Part shown: positions 28,799 through 38,604 of the stretch, piece after piece
Position numbering within the stretch: position 1 is the stretch's first letter
Layout: each line of letters opens with the position of its first letter
Assembly (NCBI RefSeq): GCF_003606345.3
Contig: NZ_CP031844.2
Location: 1,363,501 to 1,427,500 of the forward strand
DNA from: Bartonella krasnovii
GTDB taxonomy: Bacteria > Pseudomonadota > Alphaproteobacteria > Rhizobiales > Rhizobiaceae
Direction: 5' to 3'
Length of the DNA stretch: 64,000 nucleotides
Made by a program: the position numbers and the translations under genes
Notes under the pieces: model-generated
Told to the model about the DNA's origin: nothing
Database searches by the model: none
Seen by the model: the letters and a program-made list of their open reading frames with translations, nothing else

Positions 28799-29969
28799 CG
28801 CCGTGGATGAAAAAAACATTAATGATCGCGATACAATAAAAAATGCTCAAGGGAAAAGTCAACAGAGCTATATAGGGAAAGCAATCGCCCTTGTTATTCT
28901 TTTCAGTGTCTGTCTTTATTTAGCCTATTCAACACTTTTCACAGACAAAAAACAATCTATAGAGAAAAAGCAACCGATTGAATCTTTAAAAGAAGGGAAA
29001 GTTATCAAACAAACAGAACTTTTCCGCCCTGCACTACCAAATCCTCCCTCCCTTGAACAGACACACCGAAATAACGCTCAGCTACCCAAAGTCGAGCTAC
29101 CAACACCCAGGATCAATCAATTAAATTCTGATGACCCTCTGCTGGAAGCAGCCCAACGTGCTCCTGTATTAGCGTATGCGAATACACAACAAAGCAAAAT
29201 AGATTTACAAACCAATAAAAACGTTTTGCCTCACCAACTGGAAAGCAAGCTGGATGAAACAACACAACGTTTTAATCATCTTCTCAAACCCACAATGCTT
29301 GAAGGTATTCGTGCTTCAACCCTTGGTAATCGAAATTATATCATCACGATGGGAACGTCTATTCCTTGTATCTTAGAAACAGCCATCAACAGTGATCAAC
29401 AAGGTTTTGCCAGTTGTATCATCTCCAGAGATATTTTATCAGACAATGGTCGTGTTGTGCTCCTTGATAAAGGCACTCAAATTGTTGGTGAATATCGCGC
29501 TGGATTGAAAAAAGGCCAAAAACGTCTCTTTGTGCTATGGAATAGAGCCAAAACCCCCAATGGGGTCATTATATCCTTAGCTTCACCGGCAACAGATAAT
29601 TTAGGACGCTCTGGTATTGACGGTGATATCGATAATCATTGGTTAGAGAGGATTGGATCTGCACTTCTTATATCCCTGATAAAAGATGTAACAAGCTATG
29701 CTAATAAACGTTTATCAAAAAAACAAGACAAAGAAGAGACTGAAACAATCTCTTCAGGACAAAACATTGCAAATATTATTGTCGAAAATTACGCCAATAT
29801 TCCTCCAACATTATCCAAAAACCAAGGGGAAATAGTAAACGTTTTTGTTGCCCGCGATTTGGATTTTTCTGGCGTTTATAAATTGAAAATCATCGAAAAC
29901 AAAAAACAGATTATCAACCGAGCTGTTTCAAGAAACTTTTACAAAAATTCTGCGGTACCTCTAGAATGA
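28791..29969 (+). CDS. virB10: VirB10, T4SS energy-sensing core protein
   Basis: 392 residues: a cytoplasmic N-terminus of about 30, one membrane helix (about 31-50), a Pro-rich periplasmic linker to about residue 110, and the C-terminal TrbI/VirB10 beta-barrel domain (about 175-385) with TSIPCILETAINSDQQG and LLDKGTQIVGEY. It spans both membranes and couples ATPase activity to the outer-membrane gate. The stop overlaps the virB11 start (ATGA). Confidence 0.95.
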
Positions 29970-31036
29970 ACCAAATCTTACACACCATGAATGATGAAAC
30001 CCTCACGATTGTTCTCACAAAACTTGAACCGATCAGCGCTTTTTTGAAAGATGAGAGTCTTTTTGAAATTGTTATCAATCGTCCCTATCAAGTGATGACG
30101 GAAGGGATTGATGGATGGAAAACAATAGAAGCACCGGCTCTCTCTTTTAATGAGCTTATGGGAATTGCGAAGGTTATTGCATCCTATTCCAAGCAAAATA
30201 TCTCAGACAAGAATCCAATATTATCCGCGACTCTGCCAGGCAATGAGCGCATTCAAATTGTCATTCCACCAGCTGTCGAAAAAGACACAATTAGTATGAC
30301 AATTCGTAAACCATCATCACAGAGTTTTTCTCTCGAAGAACTCGCTCATAAAGGTCTCTTCTCGCACTGTGAGCAGGTCTCTTTCACACCATTGAATGAT
30401 TATCCTACACATTTTAATGAACTCAAAGTCACCGAGCATAACTTAGCCACTGCCTACTGTAATAAAGACTTTGTTTTCTTTTTAAATCAAGCTGTAAAAT
30501 GCCAAAAAAATATTTTAATTGCCGGGAAAACTGGTTCAGGGAAAACAACATTATCAAAAGCATTAATTGCCAAAATTCCTCAAGACGAGCGTATTATCAC
30601 CATTGAAGACACACAAGAGTTAGTGATCCCACACCCTAACCATGTCTCGATGATCTATTCAAAAGATGGACAAGGCTTAGCTTCTGTTGGCCCCAAAGAA
30701 TTGCTTGAATCATCTTTACGGATGCGTCCTGATCGTATTCTTTTGCAAGAACTTCGCGATGGCACAGCCTTTTATTATATCCGCAATGTCAATTCGGGCC
30801 ATCCAGGGTCAATTACGACGGTTCATGCCTCAACAGCCCTTGCTGCCTTTGAGCAAATGACCCTTTTGGTCAAAGAAAGTGAAGGAGGAGGTGATTTAGA
30901 GCGTGATGATATTCGAGGTTTATTGATTTCAATGATTGATATCATCATCCAATGCAAACGGGTTGAAGGAAAATTTAAGGTCACAGAAATTTATTATGAT
31001 CCTTTCAAGCAACGACACATCTTTGGAGGTCATTAA
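29966..31036 (+). CDS. virB11: VirB11, T4SS hexameric ATPase
   Basis: 356 residues. Walker A is IAGKTGSGKTTL near residue 185; the Asp box ERIITIEDTQEL lies near 212 and Walker B MRPDRILLQELRDG near 255, followed by the His box GHPGSITTVHAS near 278. These are the four motifs of traffic ATPases. It acts at the cytoplasmic face and switches between pilus building and secretion. It is the last gene of the overlapping series; 115 bp follow before biaA. Confidence 0.96.
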   Translation: MNQILHTMNDETLTIVLTKLEPISAFLKDESLFEIVINRPYQVMTEGIDGWKTIEAPALSFNELMGIAKVIASYSKQNISDKNPILSATLPGNERIQIVIPPAVEKDTISMTIRKPSSQSFSLEELAHKGLFSHCEQVSFTPLNDYPTHFNELKVTEHNLATAYCNKDFVFFLNQAVKCQKNILIAGKTGSGKTTLSKALIAKIPQDERIITIEDTQELVIPHPNHVSMIYSKDGQGLASVGPKELLESSLRMRPDRILLQELRDGTAFYYIRNVNSGHPGSITTVHASTALAAFEQMTLLVKESEGGGDLERDDIRGLLISMIDIIIQCKRVEGKFKVTEIYYDPFKQRHIFGGH

Positions 31037-31151
31037 GACAAGATCATAACGGTTGAAGGCTCTTTTAAAGCAACGATTGGACATACATTGCACATAAAAA
31101 GAAAAATGCATAAAAACCAAAGCAACAGAAAACAGAGAAAACCTTTTATCA

Positions 31152-31325
31152 ATGACAGCGGAAGAATTAAAACAACGTCGTCAAGTCGTTGATTGTGCCA
31201 TCAGCACCCATACGAGAGAAGGAATAAGCTTTTATTCCAAAACGCTAAAAATTTTAGAAGAATATGCAAAGGGGGCTATTTCATTCGAGGAATTTAATAC
31301 TCTCATGGACAACACAAAATTATAA
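31152..31325 (+). CDS. biaA: BiaA-type antitoxin of the FIC effector BepA
   Basis: 57 residues, ATG at 31152 and TAA at 31323. The helix near residues 19-25 carries THTREG, matching the inhibitory S/T-x-x-x-E-G motif whose Glu pushes into the FIC active site and blocks ATP binding (known for VbhA/VbhT and related class I FIC pairs). A LKILEEYAKGAISFEEF helix follows, as in the VbhA family. The stop is 10 nt before the bepA start, so the two are co-transcribed. Likely role: to keep BepA inert in the bacterium; it is left behind on secretion. Too short to be noticed by most length filters. Confidence 0.82.
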   Translation: MTAEELKQRRQVVDCAISTHTREGISFYSKTLKILEEYAKGAISFEEFNTLMDNTKL

Positions 31326-31335
31326 GGAAGCAACG

Positions 31336-32970
31336 ATGCCCAAAGCAAAAGAAAAAAGCAAAAATATAGATTACCCCTCTCCCCATAATTATCTCTATCC
31401 CGGAACCCAAATACTCAAAAATAAATATGAAGAAACAGATTTAGAACGCTTTCGGGAAAAATGTTCACATGGTATAGAAAAAGGATTAGAAAGGCTGCGC
31501 CGTGAATCGCTGCCTGAACATTTTGATTCCTTTTATCTAAGCTATATCCATTACCATTTGTTTAAAGAAACATTTGTATGGTCTGGGCAAATCCGCGCTA
31601 CTCCCGTCACATTTGCAGACGGAAGTGTTGCCGCCACGCCAGAAATAAAAAGAACAGAATGGGACAATACTTTTGTAAATGCTGAGAAAACCCTCGACGG
31701 CTTAAAGAAAATAGAGAAAACACTTGCCGAAAAAGATAATTTGAAAGGCTTAACGCGCGAAGATTTCATTTCTGAAACCGTCCCACTCTTTGTCTCTCTT
31801 AAAAAGATACACCCATTCATAGATGGCAATGAACACACAATACAGTTTTTTTTTGAAAATCTCGCCAAAAGCGCAGGCCATCACCTTGATTTTTCACTCA
31901 CAACACAAGAACGTATGATGACGGCCTATACCCAAGCCGCACACTATGGCAATGCAGAACCGATGAGAGATCTTTTTGAAGATATCTCTCATCCAGAAAA
32001 AATATGTCTTTTACAAGAATTCATGAACAACATGAAAAAGAGCGGACGCGATGTAAATGATCATCTTGTTATGGTTGCAAAGGAAGATGAAACCTATACC
32101 GGAATCTATAGAGGGGCTCTCTTTGACAGCTTTATGCTCGATGTAGAAGGGATTTACATTATCGGCCGCAAAACAGATCTGACAATAGAACAACAAAAAA
32201 CATTAAAACCCAGCGACAAATTGACCTTTACACCTCCTAAAACCGAACTGCTTGAAAAAATTCTCATTCCAGAGGAAAAATTAGCCCCTTTAACAAAAAA
32301 TGAAAAGGCTGGAATGATTGCAGAAGATGCGTGTGTCCAAACAGCACGAAACCAAATTCAGCAATTAGCAAACATTGTTTATGGCAACGCAAAAACATTA
32401 GATAAACAAATGGTTGGGATTATTAACAATCCGCAATTAGGCCAACGACTTGCCAACCAGATCGAAAGGACACCGGACTCTGTTGCTCATCTTGCTGGTT
32501 TGAGTTTATGTGGGCTCCAAAGTCCAGCACGTGCAAATGCTAAAAACCATCTTGAGATGCTTTGTACTGCCGTTGTAAATTTCACCCATGCTGTAAAACA
32601 TGCGGAGAAGGAAATTACTCAAGAACATACAACAGAACAAGCACGCCGTGCCAAAACAGTACAAATGCCAAGTCAAAGCTTACAAAATTTTTTTGCCTTG
32701 CCAAAAGAGTTACAACAAGAATCTTTAGCAAAAAATCTTGGACTTCAAAAAGAACTGACCAGCTTTGTAAAAAAAATCAATAGCCGTCTCTCAGAAAATG
32801 AACATAAAGCTGTCAAAAATAATGATTATGAAACATTAGCTCAAAGCATTGGTGTTTCAGAAAATAAAGCCAAGCAAATTACGCAAACCATTAAGCAAGC
32901 CAAAGAAGCACACCAGCAAGCCTGCACACGTACAGTCAACCGTTCAAATGTGCTTGCTATGGCCAGCTAA
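31336..32970 (+). CDS. bepA: BepA, FIC-BID effector with degenerate FIC motif
   Basis: 544 residues, the same length as I recall for B. henselae BepA. The FIC domain covers about residues 20-215, an OB-like beta domain about 235-310, and a BID domain about 335-435, followed by the conserved C-terminal helical extension and a tail ending NVLAMAS. The FIC motif near residue 159 reads HPFIDGNEHTIQ where the canonical form is HxFx(D/E)GNGRxxR: the catalytic His and Asp remain, but the second Gly, first Arg and last Arg are replaced. AMPylation is therefore doubtful. Known for the family: the BID part of B. henselae BepA alone raises host cAMP and blocks apoptosis, so the protein can work without FIC activity. 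Ribosome site aagga before the ATG. Confidence 0.9.
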   Translation: MPKAKEKSKNIDYPSPHNYLYPGTQILKNKYEETDLERFREKCSHGIEKGLERLRRESLPEHFDSFYLSYIHYHLFKETFVWSGQIRATPVTFADGSVAATPEIKRTEWDNTFVNAEKTLDGLKKIEKTLAEKDNLKGLTREDFISETVPLFVSLKKIHPFIDGNEHTIQFFFENLAKSAGHHLDFSLTTQERMMTAYTQAAHYGNAEPMRDLFEDISHPEKICLLQEFMNNMKKSGRDVNDHLVMVAKEDETYTGIYRGALFDSFMLDVEGIYIIGRKTDLTIEQQKTLKPSDKLTFTPPKTELLEKILIPEEKLAPLTKNEKAGMIAEDACVQTARNQIQQLANIVYGNAKTLDKQMVGIINNPQLGQRLANQIERTPDSVAHLAGLSLCGLQSPARANAKNHLEMLCTAVVNFTHAVKHAEKEITQEHTTEQARRAKTVQMPSQSLQNFFALPKELQQESLAKNLGLQKELTSFVKKINSRLSENEHKAVKNNDYETLAQSIGVSENKAKQITQTIKQAKEAHQQACTRTVNRSNVLAMAS

Positions 32971-33060
32971 GAATGGATCAAGTTTTTCTTTTTCATAAGA
33001 AAACTGCATAAATGAAAACGAGTTAGCGTTATCTTGCGCCTTTACAAAAAAAGAGTATTG

Positions 33061-33070
33061 CCCCCCCCCC
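33061..33070 (+). repeat. C10 homopolymer tract before virD4
   Basis: Ten consecutive C residues, 54 nt before the virD4 ATG, in an otherwise AT-rich spacer. A TTGCCC overlapping its left end could serve as a -35 box with a poor -10 (GCATTT) 17 nt on; in that case tract length would set promoter spacing. Confidence 0.8.
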
Positions 33071-33123
33071 GAAAAAAAGAGCATTTCACAAAATATTCTA
33101 GAGAGACTTGAAGGTAGAATACA

Positions 33124-35040
33124 ATGAAATATACCAAGACACAAATGGTCCTTATTTTAACCCCTATTGCTTTAGGGGCTTTAACGATATTCCTTGTTCC
33201 TCATTTTTTATTGCTGATAACAAATGGACTAAAGAGTGATCAAGTATATTGGACCCTTCGTTCAAAACCTTTATTAGACTTAGCATTAACGGCTGCTGTT
33301 TTATTGTTGTATAGTCTCTCGCAAAAATTGCACCTGCGTAAAATAATTAGTGTTGTTTCCCTGGCCTTTTTTGGAACCATTGCTCTTTACTACGTTGGAA
33401 TTGAAATAAAACGTTTAAGTCCCTATGTTGGCCAACAAGGAATAACATGGAGTTACGCACTTCAATTCATGGATCCTATGGTTATTTTTGGCATCATTAT
33501 TGGTGCTTTTTTTTCTATCATTCAATTTATAACAACCTCTCCACCTAAAAATAAGGTCAAGCGTGCAAAAAAAGAGGTTTTTGGGGGAGCCGCATGGATG
33601 GATTTAAGAGAGGCCGCAAAAATCTTTCCTGCCAATGGGCAAATTGTTGTGGGGGAAAGATACCGTGTTGATCAAGATAATGTGTGCAAAATTCCCTTTG
33701 CACCTGGCAATAAAACAACATGGGGTAAAGGTGGAACAGTACCTTTGCTAACCTTTAACCTTGATTTTGGTTCAACCCATATGATTTTTTTTGCTGGTTC
33801 TGGTGGTTATAAAACCACAAGTACAGTAATCCCTACGTGTTTAACTTATCCAGGATCTATTATTTGTCTTGATCCTTCAACAGAAGTTGCTCCAATCGTC
33901 AAATTTTCCCGTCAAAAAATGGAAAATAGAAATGTTATTATTCTCGATCCTAATTCACTTTTAACAAAAAGTTTTAATGTCATCGATTGGCTTTTAGACG
34001 ACAGCGTCCCACGCACACAACGTGAAGCGAATATTGTCAGTTTTTCCAAACTGCTTCTCACCGATAAAAAATCAGACAACTCTTCAGCAGAATATTTCTC
34101 GACACAAGCCCATAATCTTCTAACAGCTCTTCTTGCTCATGTCATATTTTCTGATGAATATGAAGATCATGAGCGCAATTTAAAAACACTGCGTGAAATT
34201 CTCTCTCAATCAGAAACAGCTATTATCAATCAATTACGTATGATCCAAGAAACAACATCTTCTCCTTTTATTCGCGAAATGGTGGGGGTTTTTACAGAAA
34301 TGGCAGAACAAACTTTTTCAGGAGTTTATACAACCGCCTCAAAAGACACTCAATGGCTTTCTTTGTCCAATTACGCAAATCTTGTCTGCGGCGATGATTT
34401 TTCCTCCTCAGATATTGCTAATGGTAATATAGATGTTTTTCTCAATCTCCCTGCAAGCATTTTAAACAGTTATCCCGCGATAGGACGTGTAATTATTGGT
34501 GCCTTTCTCAATGCCATGGTTACAGCAGACGGTAACTATAAAAAGCGTGTTTTATTTGTCTTAGATGAAGTCGATCTTCTAGGCTATATGAATATTTTAG
34601 AAGAAGCCCGTGATCGTGGACGTAAATATGGCACATCCTTAATGCTCTTTTATCAATCCACTGGTCAGTTGGTCAATCACTTTGGCGAATCAGGAGCGCG
34701 TTCATGGTTTGAAAGCTGCTCTTTTGTCAGTTATGCTGCCATTAAAGACCTTCAAACAGCGAAAGAGATTTCCGAACGCTGTGGCCAAATGACCGTTGAA
34801 GTCACCGGAGTGAACAAACCAAGAAGTCTATCTGTGGGGAAGAGCTCTTACAATATAAATTACCAACAAAGAGCCCTCATTTTACCCCACGAGGTTATTC
34901 AAGAAATGCGTCAAGATGAACAAATTATTCTTATGCAAGGGCATCCTCCTTTACGATGTGGTCGCGCGGTCTATTTCAGAAGAAAAGAAATGTTAGCCGC
35001 TGCTGCAAAAAACCGTTTTGCCCCACAAAAGAAAAATTAG
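33124..35040 (+). CDS. virD4: VirD4, T4SS coupling protein
   Basis: 638 residues. The N-terminus has membrane helices (about 9-30, 55-75, 85-100 and 115-135). Walker A FAGSGGYKTTSTVIPT lies near residue 222, FVLDEVDLLGYM (Walker B) near 480, and LFYQSTGQL near 515. It is the inner-membrane ATPase that recognises the BID domain and charged C-terminal tail of Beps and hands them to the VirB channel. As in other Bartonella it lies after bepA, apart from virB11. The C10 tract upstream may modulate its expression. Confidence 0.95.
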   Translation: MKYTKTQMVLILTPIALGALTIFLVPHFLLLITNGLKSDQVYWTLRSKPLLDLALTAAVLLLYSLSQKLHLRKIISVVSLAFFGTIALYYVGIEIKRLSPYVGQQGITWSYALQFMDPMVIFGIIIGAFFSIIQFITTSPPKNKVKRAKKEVFGGAAWMDLREAAKIFPANGQIVVGERYRVDQDNVCKIPFAPGNKTTWGKGGTVPLLTFNLDFGSTHMIFFAGSGGYKTTSTVIPTCLTYPGSIICLDPSTEVAPIVKFSRQKMENRNVIILDPNSLLTKSFNVIDWLLDDSVPRTQREANIVSFSKLLLTDKKSDNSSAEYFSTQAHNLLTALLAHVIFSDEYEDHERNLKTLREILSQSETAIINQLRMIQETTSSPFIREMVGVFTEMAEQTFSGVYTTASKDTQWLSLSNYANLVCGDDFSSSDIANGNIDVFLNLPASILNSYPAIGRVIIGAFLNAMVTADGNYKKRVLFVLDEVDLLGYMNILEEARDRGRKYGTSLMLFYQSTGQLVNHFGESGARSWFESCSFVSYAAIKDLQTAKEISERCGQMTVEVTGVNKPRSLSVGKSSYNINYQQRALILPHEVIQEMRQDEQIILMQGHPPLRCGRAVYFRRKEMLAAAAKNRFAPQKKN

Positions 35041-36462
35041 CTCTCTCATTGTAGATATTGAACATAGAAAGAATAACAACAAAACAGAAAAAAGCATACA
35101 TCCTTATTTTTTGAAAACCTATGAACGAAAAAACCCCGTCTACATACAAGAAAAACAGAGTCAAAAAATCCGTGACTTTTCCTTTGATATTTTGTGTATC
35201 ACTTTACCAACAACTATGATCTTTTAAAAGTCTCTATCAAAAACGCCCATACACCCAACCAATAGCGAACCAATATCCCAAAAAGAAACATTCTCTCACA
35301 AAGTTTTTCATATATAATTTTAAAATACATTGATTTATAATGATAATTCATATTTTTGTGTTGAATGAGAGACCCAATAACCTAAAATTACCTCATTTCA
35401 AATCTGTTCTGTGTTGACTCAACCACAATCTTATCACCCGCCCGTAGTGGGAACCTCAAGTAAAGTAGAACTGTACAAGAAAAGCATGCCTTTTCATAAA
35501 TCACCTCAAGTCCCAAGGATTGATCCACAATATTTTAGCACCAACAAAGTGTGTGATGGTACCAGCTTCTTTATGAAGCATAAAAATGGGAGGGCTCAAT
35601 AGATTTTATATGCTTTATGGGGGCTTTACCATTGTACCATTGAGGAGCCCCCTCCGCCAAATGGATAAATGATCTCTCTTTAAAACAATCCTAATCCTGT
35701 AAAGATAGTACCACATAATGGTGTTCTATTTTACGTAAAGGACGTGCCTCCATTACAAAATATAATAAACAGAAGATTTTCCTTTGAGACAAAAACTCTC
35801 AAAATACCTACACAATAAACACCGTTTTCCCCTCAAAAACATCCAAGATATAAACCAAAATGAATAAAACGTTCTTAGACAAGTTTTTTCCTCTTTACGA
35901 TATCATCGCGTGTTCTACTTTAACAACTAAGCGCTGAAAAAACAGCTTTTTCCTAACTCAAAGAAAGTTTTCCCCCTCTTATAGACCTTAAAGCAACGCA
36001 ATAAAATTTAAGAGAAACAACAAAAGTTAAAATACATTTTGTATTTAAAAATACTAAAAAAGTGTCCGCATAGATCAATAAAAAAACATTATGGAGAGAA
36101 ATTCTTGATAGCTGCTTTTATTCATAGAACCCTGAGAGTTGTATCTGGAAAATATCCAAACCATCCGATAACCAAGAACGATCTTCTCTGCCATAGCCAT
36201 GCCCTTCATCAAAGGGCTCTTGCAAACAACTTTTTTAAAGGCAAAACAACGAAAATCTTAAACAACATTTTTCTTTTTAGCCTCCCCTTATCTCAAAGCT
36301 TTATCTCAAAGAATAAAAATTTTATCCAGCATGGTTTATCAAAAATCCATCTCCTCATGGGATTCATATCACTGTCTTTAATATCAGTATTTTACAGCGA
36401 ACAGGATTATAAAGAATAAGCAAACATCAGAGAAACTAAAATAAATGAAAAAAGGAATAGGC
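35041..36462. other. Gene-free stretch between virD4 and the bepC operon
   Basis: No supported gene; bepB, found at this place in B. henselae, is absent. Positions about 35400-35660 hold a copy of the dispersed intergenic repeat. A possible frame at 36039-36419 has no ribosome site and no family features. Confidence 0.5.
35400..35660 (+). repeat. Dispersed intergenic repeat, copy C
   Basis: The blocks 'atgccttttcataaatc', 'gatggtaccagcttc' with 'cataaaaatggg', and 'attttatatgctttat' occur in the same order as in the copies at 48.2 and 57.4 kb. The 5' core is more diverged here. Confidence 0.55.
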
Positions 36463-36705
36463 ATGAAAACAATAGCAACAGAACAGTGTAGAGCTCTCAC
36501 ACCAACAGCTTTCAAAAGCTTCATAAAAACCGTTGATACAACCATCCATACATATGAAGAAAGAGTACTTTCTCTCATAACACTCAAAATCTCAAAAGAA
36601 TACGCGAAGGGGAATTTTCAACATGACCCGCGTTTAAAGCGCATATCAACCACCCCCCTATCTTTTAAGGAGAAACAATATGTTAGAGAAAAATTATCTC
36701 TATAA
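36463..36705 (+). CDS. BiaA-like antitoxin remnant upstream of bepC
   Basis: 80 residues from the ATG at 36463, with aaaggaataggc before it; the ATG at 36445 is an alternative. Residues about 29-50 (VDTTIHTYEERV and LKISKEYAKGNF) line up with the BiaA core VDCAISTHTREG and LKILEEYAKGAI, so this is probably a diverged BiaA/VbhA relative. The inhibitory motif is broken: the S/T position is Ile or His and the Gly after Glu is Arg. The 3' end runs 26 nt into bepC, indicating coupled translation. As BepC itself has a non-AMPylating FIC motif, an inhibitor would no longer be needed; loss of the motif fits that. Confidence 0.55.
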   Translation: MKTIATEQCRALTPTAFKSFIKTVDTTIHTYEERVLSLITLKISKEYAKGNFQHDPRLKRISTTPLSFKEKQYVREKLSL

Positions 36706-38278
36706 AGGAACCTCAACATTAAAAAATAAATATGGCATCAAAGACCCCCAAAAACTGTATGAACGCTGCGCCCAAGATATCGCAAAAGAGGCTATTAATT
36801 TTCGTCATGAACCACCACCCAAAAAGTTTGATGCCACTTATCTCAAATTAATTCACTGGAGCTTCTTCCACAAAACTTTTGAATGGGCAGGTAAAACCCG
36901 CGATACATCCTTTACCTTTGAAGATGGCAGCACTGCCCGTATGCCAGCGATGCGCCCCAAAGGTTATGAAGTTCCTTTTGCCATTGGCCCACAGATAAAA
37001 AAAGAGCTCAAACAACTCGAAAAAACACTAAGCGAAAAGAACAATTTAAAAGGTTTATCACACCAAGAGTTTGCTGAAAGTGCTGCTGAAATTTTTATGG
37101 CGCTCGAACACGCCCATCCTTTCCGAAAAGGCAATGGACGCGTTAATCGAATGTTTATGGAAAAACTTGGACAAGCAGCAGGCCATACCATTGACTTTTC
37201 GTTCATCACAAAAGGACGCATGACAGCAGCTTGTATCGAAGCCATGCAATATAACAATCCCCAACCGATGAAAGATCTTTTTGAAGATATCACCCATCCG
37301 CAAAAGTCTCTTGTTTTAAAAGAATTTATCTCCCAAATGAGAGAAGCTAAACTAGATGAAATTAACAACCGTGTTGTTGTTGCTGCAAAAGAAGGGATCC
37401 TTTATGAAGGCATCTTTAGAGGTGCTTCAGCAGAAGGGTTTGTTATGGAAGTCGAAGGCGGATTTGTCGTAGGCCACAAAGATGATCTTCCTCCAGAACA
37501 GGTCAAAACATTACAGAACGGCGATCACCTCCGTTTTCAAAAAACCAACGTTCAAAATGTCAAAGAAACTCTCATTCCAAAAGAAACATTAGCCTCTCTC
37601 TCCCATGAAGCGTTATTTGCAAAAATTTCAAATGATCCTTATGTTGAAACATGCCGAAAAGAAATCGAACATTTATCAAAGATTGTTTATGGTAAAACCC
37701 AAGCCTTAAAGACAAAATTGGATATCATAACAGCAGCTCCAAACTTAGGAAATCAATTTGCCGATGAAACTTTACAAAACCCTCAATTAATTTCTAAATT
37801 TGCCGGGAGAAAAACTCTTGGCATGAAAACTCCACATCGCAGACAAGCCGAACAGACTGTTCCACAACTCAGCCAAGCCCTTAAAAATTATGGTGCAATA
37901 ACACAACAAGCAAAAGATGAAATTCTAGAGCATCATCAAAGAGAACAAAACCGCCTAAGCCACGTGGTCGAAAAACCTGGAAAAAATTTACAAAACCTTT
38001 TTGCTTTACCAGAAGAACAACAAAGGGAAACTTTATTGCATTCTCGTTCACTACGGCAAGAACTCCATACCTTTTCCCGCCAACTACACAACCGTCTCTC
38101 CTCAGATGAACGTAAAGCCATACAAGAAAAAGATCATACAAGACTAGCTTGTCTTCTTGGGACATCAGAAAGCAAAGCCAAAGAAATTGCACAGACTGTC
38201 AAGGATACCAGAGAAGCACAATGTCAAGTTCGCAGCTTGAAAGTTAGTCGTTCCTCTTCGCTAGCTCTTACCGGCTAA
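36680..38278 (+). CDS. bepC: BepC, FIC-BID effector
   Basis: 532 residues, ATG at 36680 behind aaggag. FIC domain about residues 20-200, OB-like domain about 215-290, BID about 310-415, C-terminal helical region and a tail ending SSSLALTG. The FIC motif near residue 146 is HPFRKGNGRVNR: Lys replaces the Asp/Glu that holds Mg-ATP. This Lys is the known hallmark of BepC orthologues, which act as scaffolds rather than AMP transferases. Known role: it recruits the RhoA exchange factor GEF-H1 to the plasma membrane, causing stress fibres and cell fragmentation. The antitoxin-like ORF overlaps its start. Confidence 0.92.
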   Translation: MLEKNYLYKGTSTLKNKYGIKDPQKLYERCAQDIAKEAINFRHEPPPKKFDATYLKLIHWSFFHKTFEWAGKTRDTSFTFEDGSTARMPAMRPKGYEVPFAIGPQIKKELKQLEKTLSEKNNLKGLSHQEFAESAAEIFMALEHAHPFRKGNGRVNRMFMEKLGQAAGHTIDFSFITKGRMTAACIEAMQYNNPQPMKDLFEDITHPQKSLVLKEFISQMREAKLDEINNRVVVAAKEGILYEGIFRGASAEGFVMEVEGGFVVGHKDDLPPEQVKTLQNGDHLRFQKTNVQNVKETLIPKETLASLSHEALFAKISNDPYVETCRKEIEHLSKIVYGKTQALKTKLDIITAAPNLGNQFADETLQNPQLISKFAGRKTLGMKTPHRRQAEQTVPQLSQALKNYGAITQQAKDEILEHHQREQNRLSHVVEKPGKNLQNLFALPEEQQRETLLHSRSLRQELHTFSRQLHNRLSSDERKAIQEKDHTRLACLLGTSESKAKEIAQTVKDTREAQCQVRSLKVSRSSSLALTG

Positions 38279-38413
38279 AAATGCGCTCTCTTTTTCCTTC
38301 CAACAAAACGAACGCTTGGTCCTAATCATTTGATCGCATGTTCCCCCACAAATTGTTTTAAAACGTTACAAAAAATAGTCCTAAAAATGACCCCCGTTAT
38401 TTATTATAACTTA

Positions 38414-38442
38414 TTGATAAGATTTCACAAAAAAACTTTATA
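38414..38442 (+). promoter_or_regulatory. Promoter of bepD-like gene 1
   Basis: TTGATA, 17-nt spacer, TTTATA. The same boxes and spacer recur before the next two bep genes within a conserved 150-bp block that includes the leader ('atagcgc' and 'atctttggag'). About 160 nt of leader precede the ATG. Confidence 0.65.
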
Positions 38443-38604
38443 AAAGACATAAACCTTCATTACAAATCAATATGAATAGCGCGAAATCTTTGGAGAGCAT
38501 TCAATTTGATATCTTCTTTTTGATATCTTCTTTTGTCTTAAAAGCTATCAAAAAAGTAGGGAATGCACCAAAGAGGTTTTCTAACATATTGAAAGGAAAC
38601 AGCC

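Noticed and set aside
36039..36419. 126-residue plus-strand frame before bepC, considered as a bepB remnant
   Set aside because: No FIC, OB or BID similarity, no ribosome site; composition is that of intergenic DNA.
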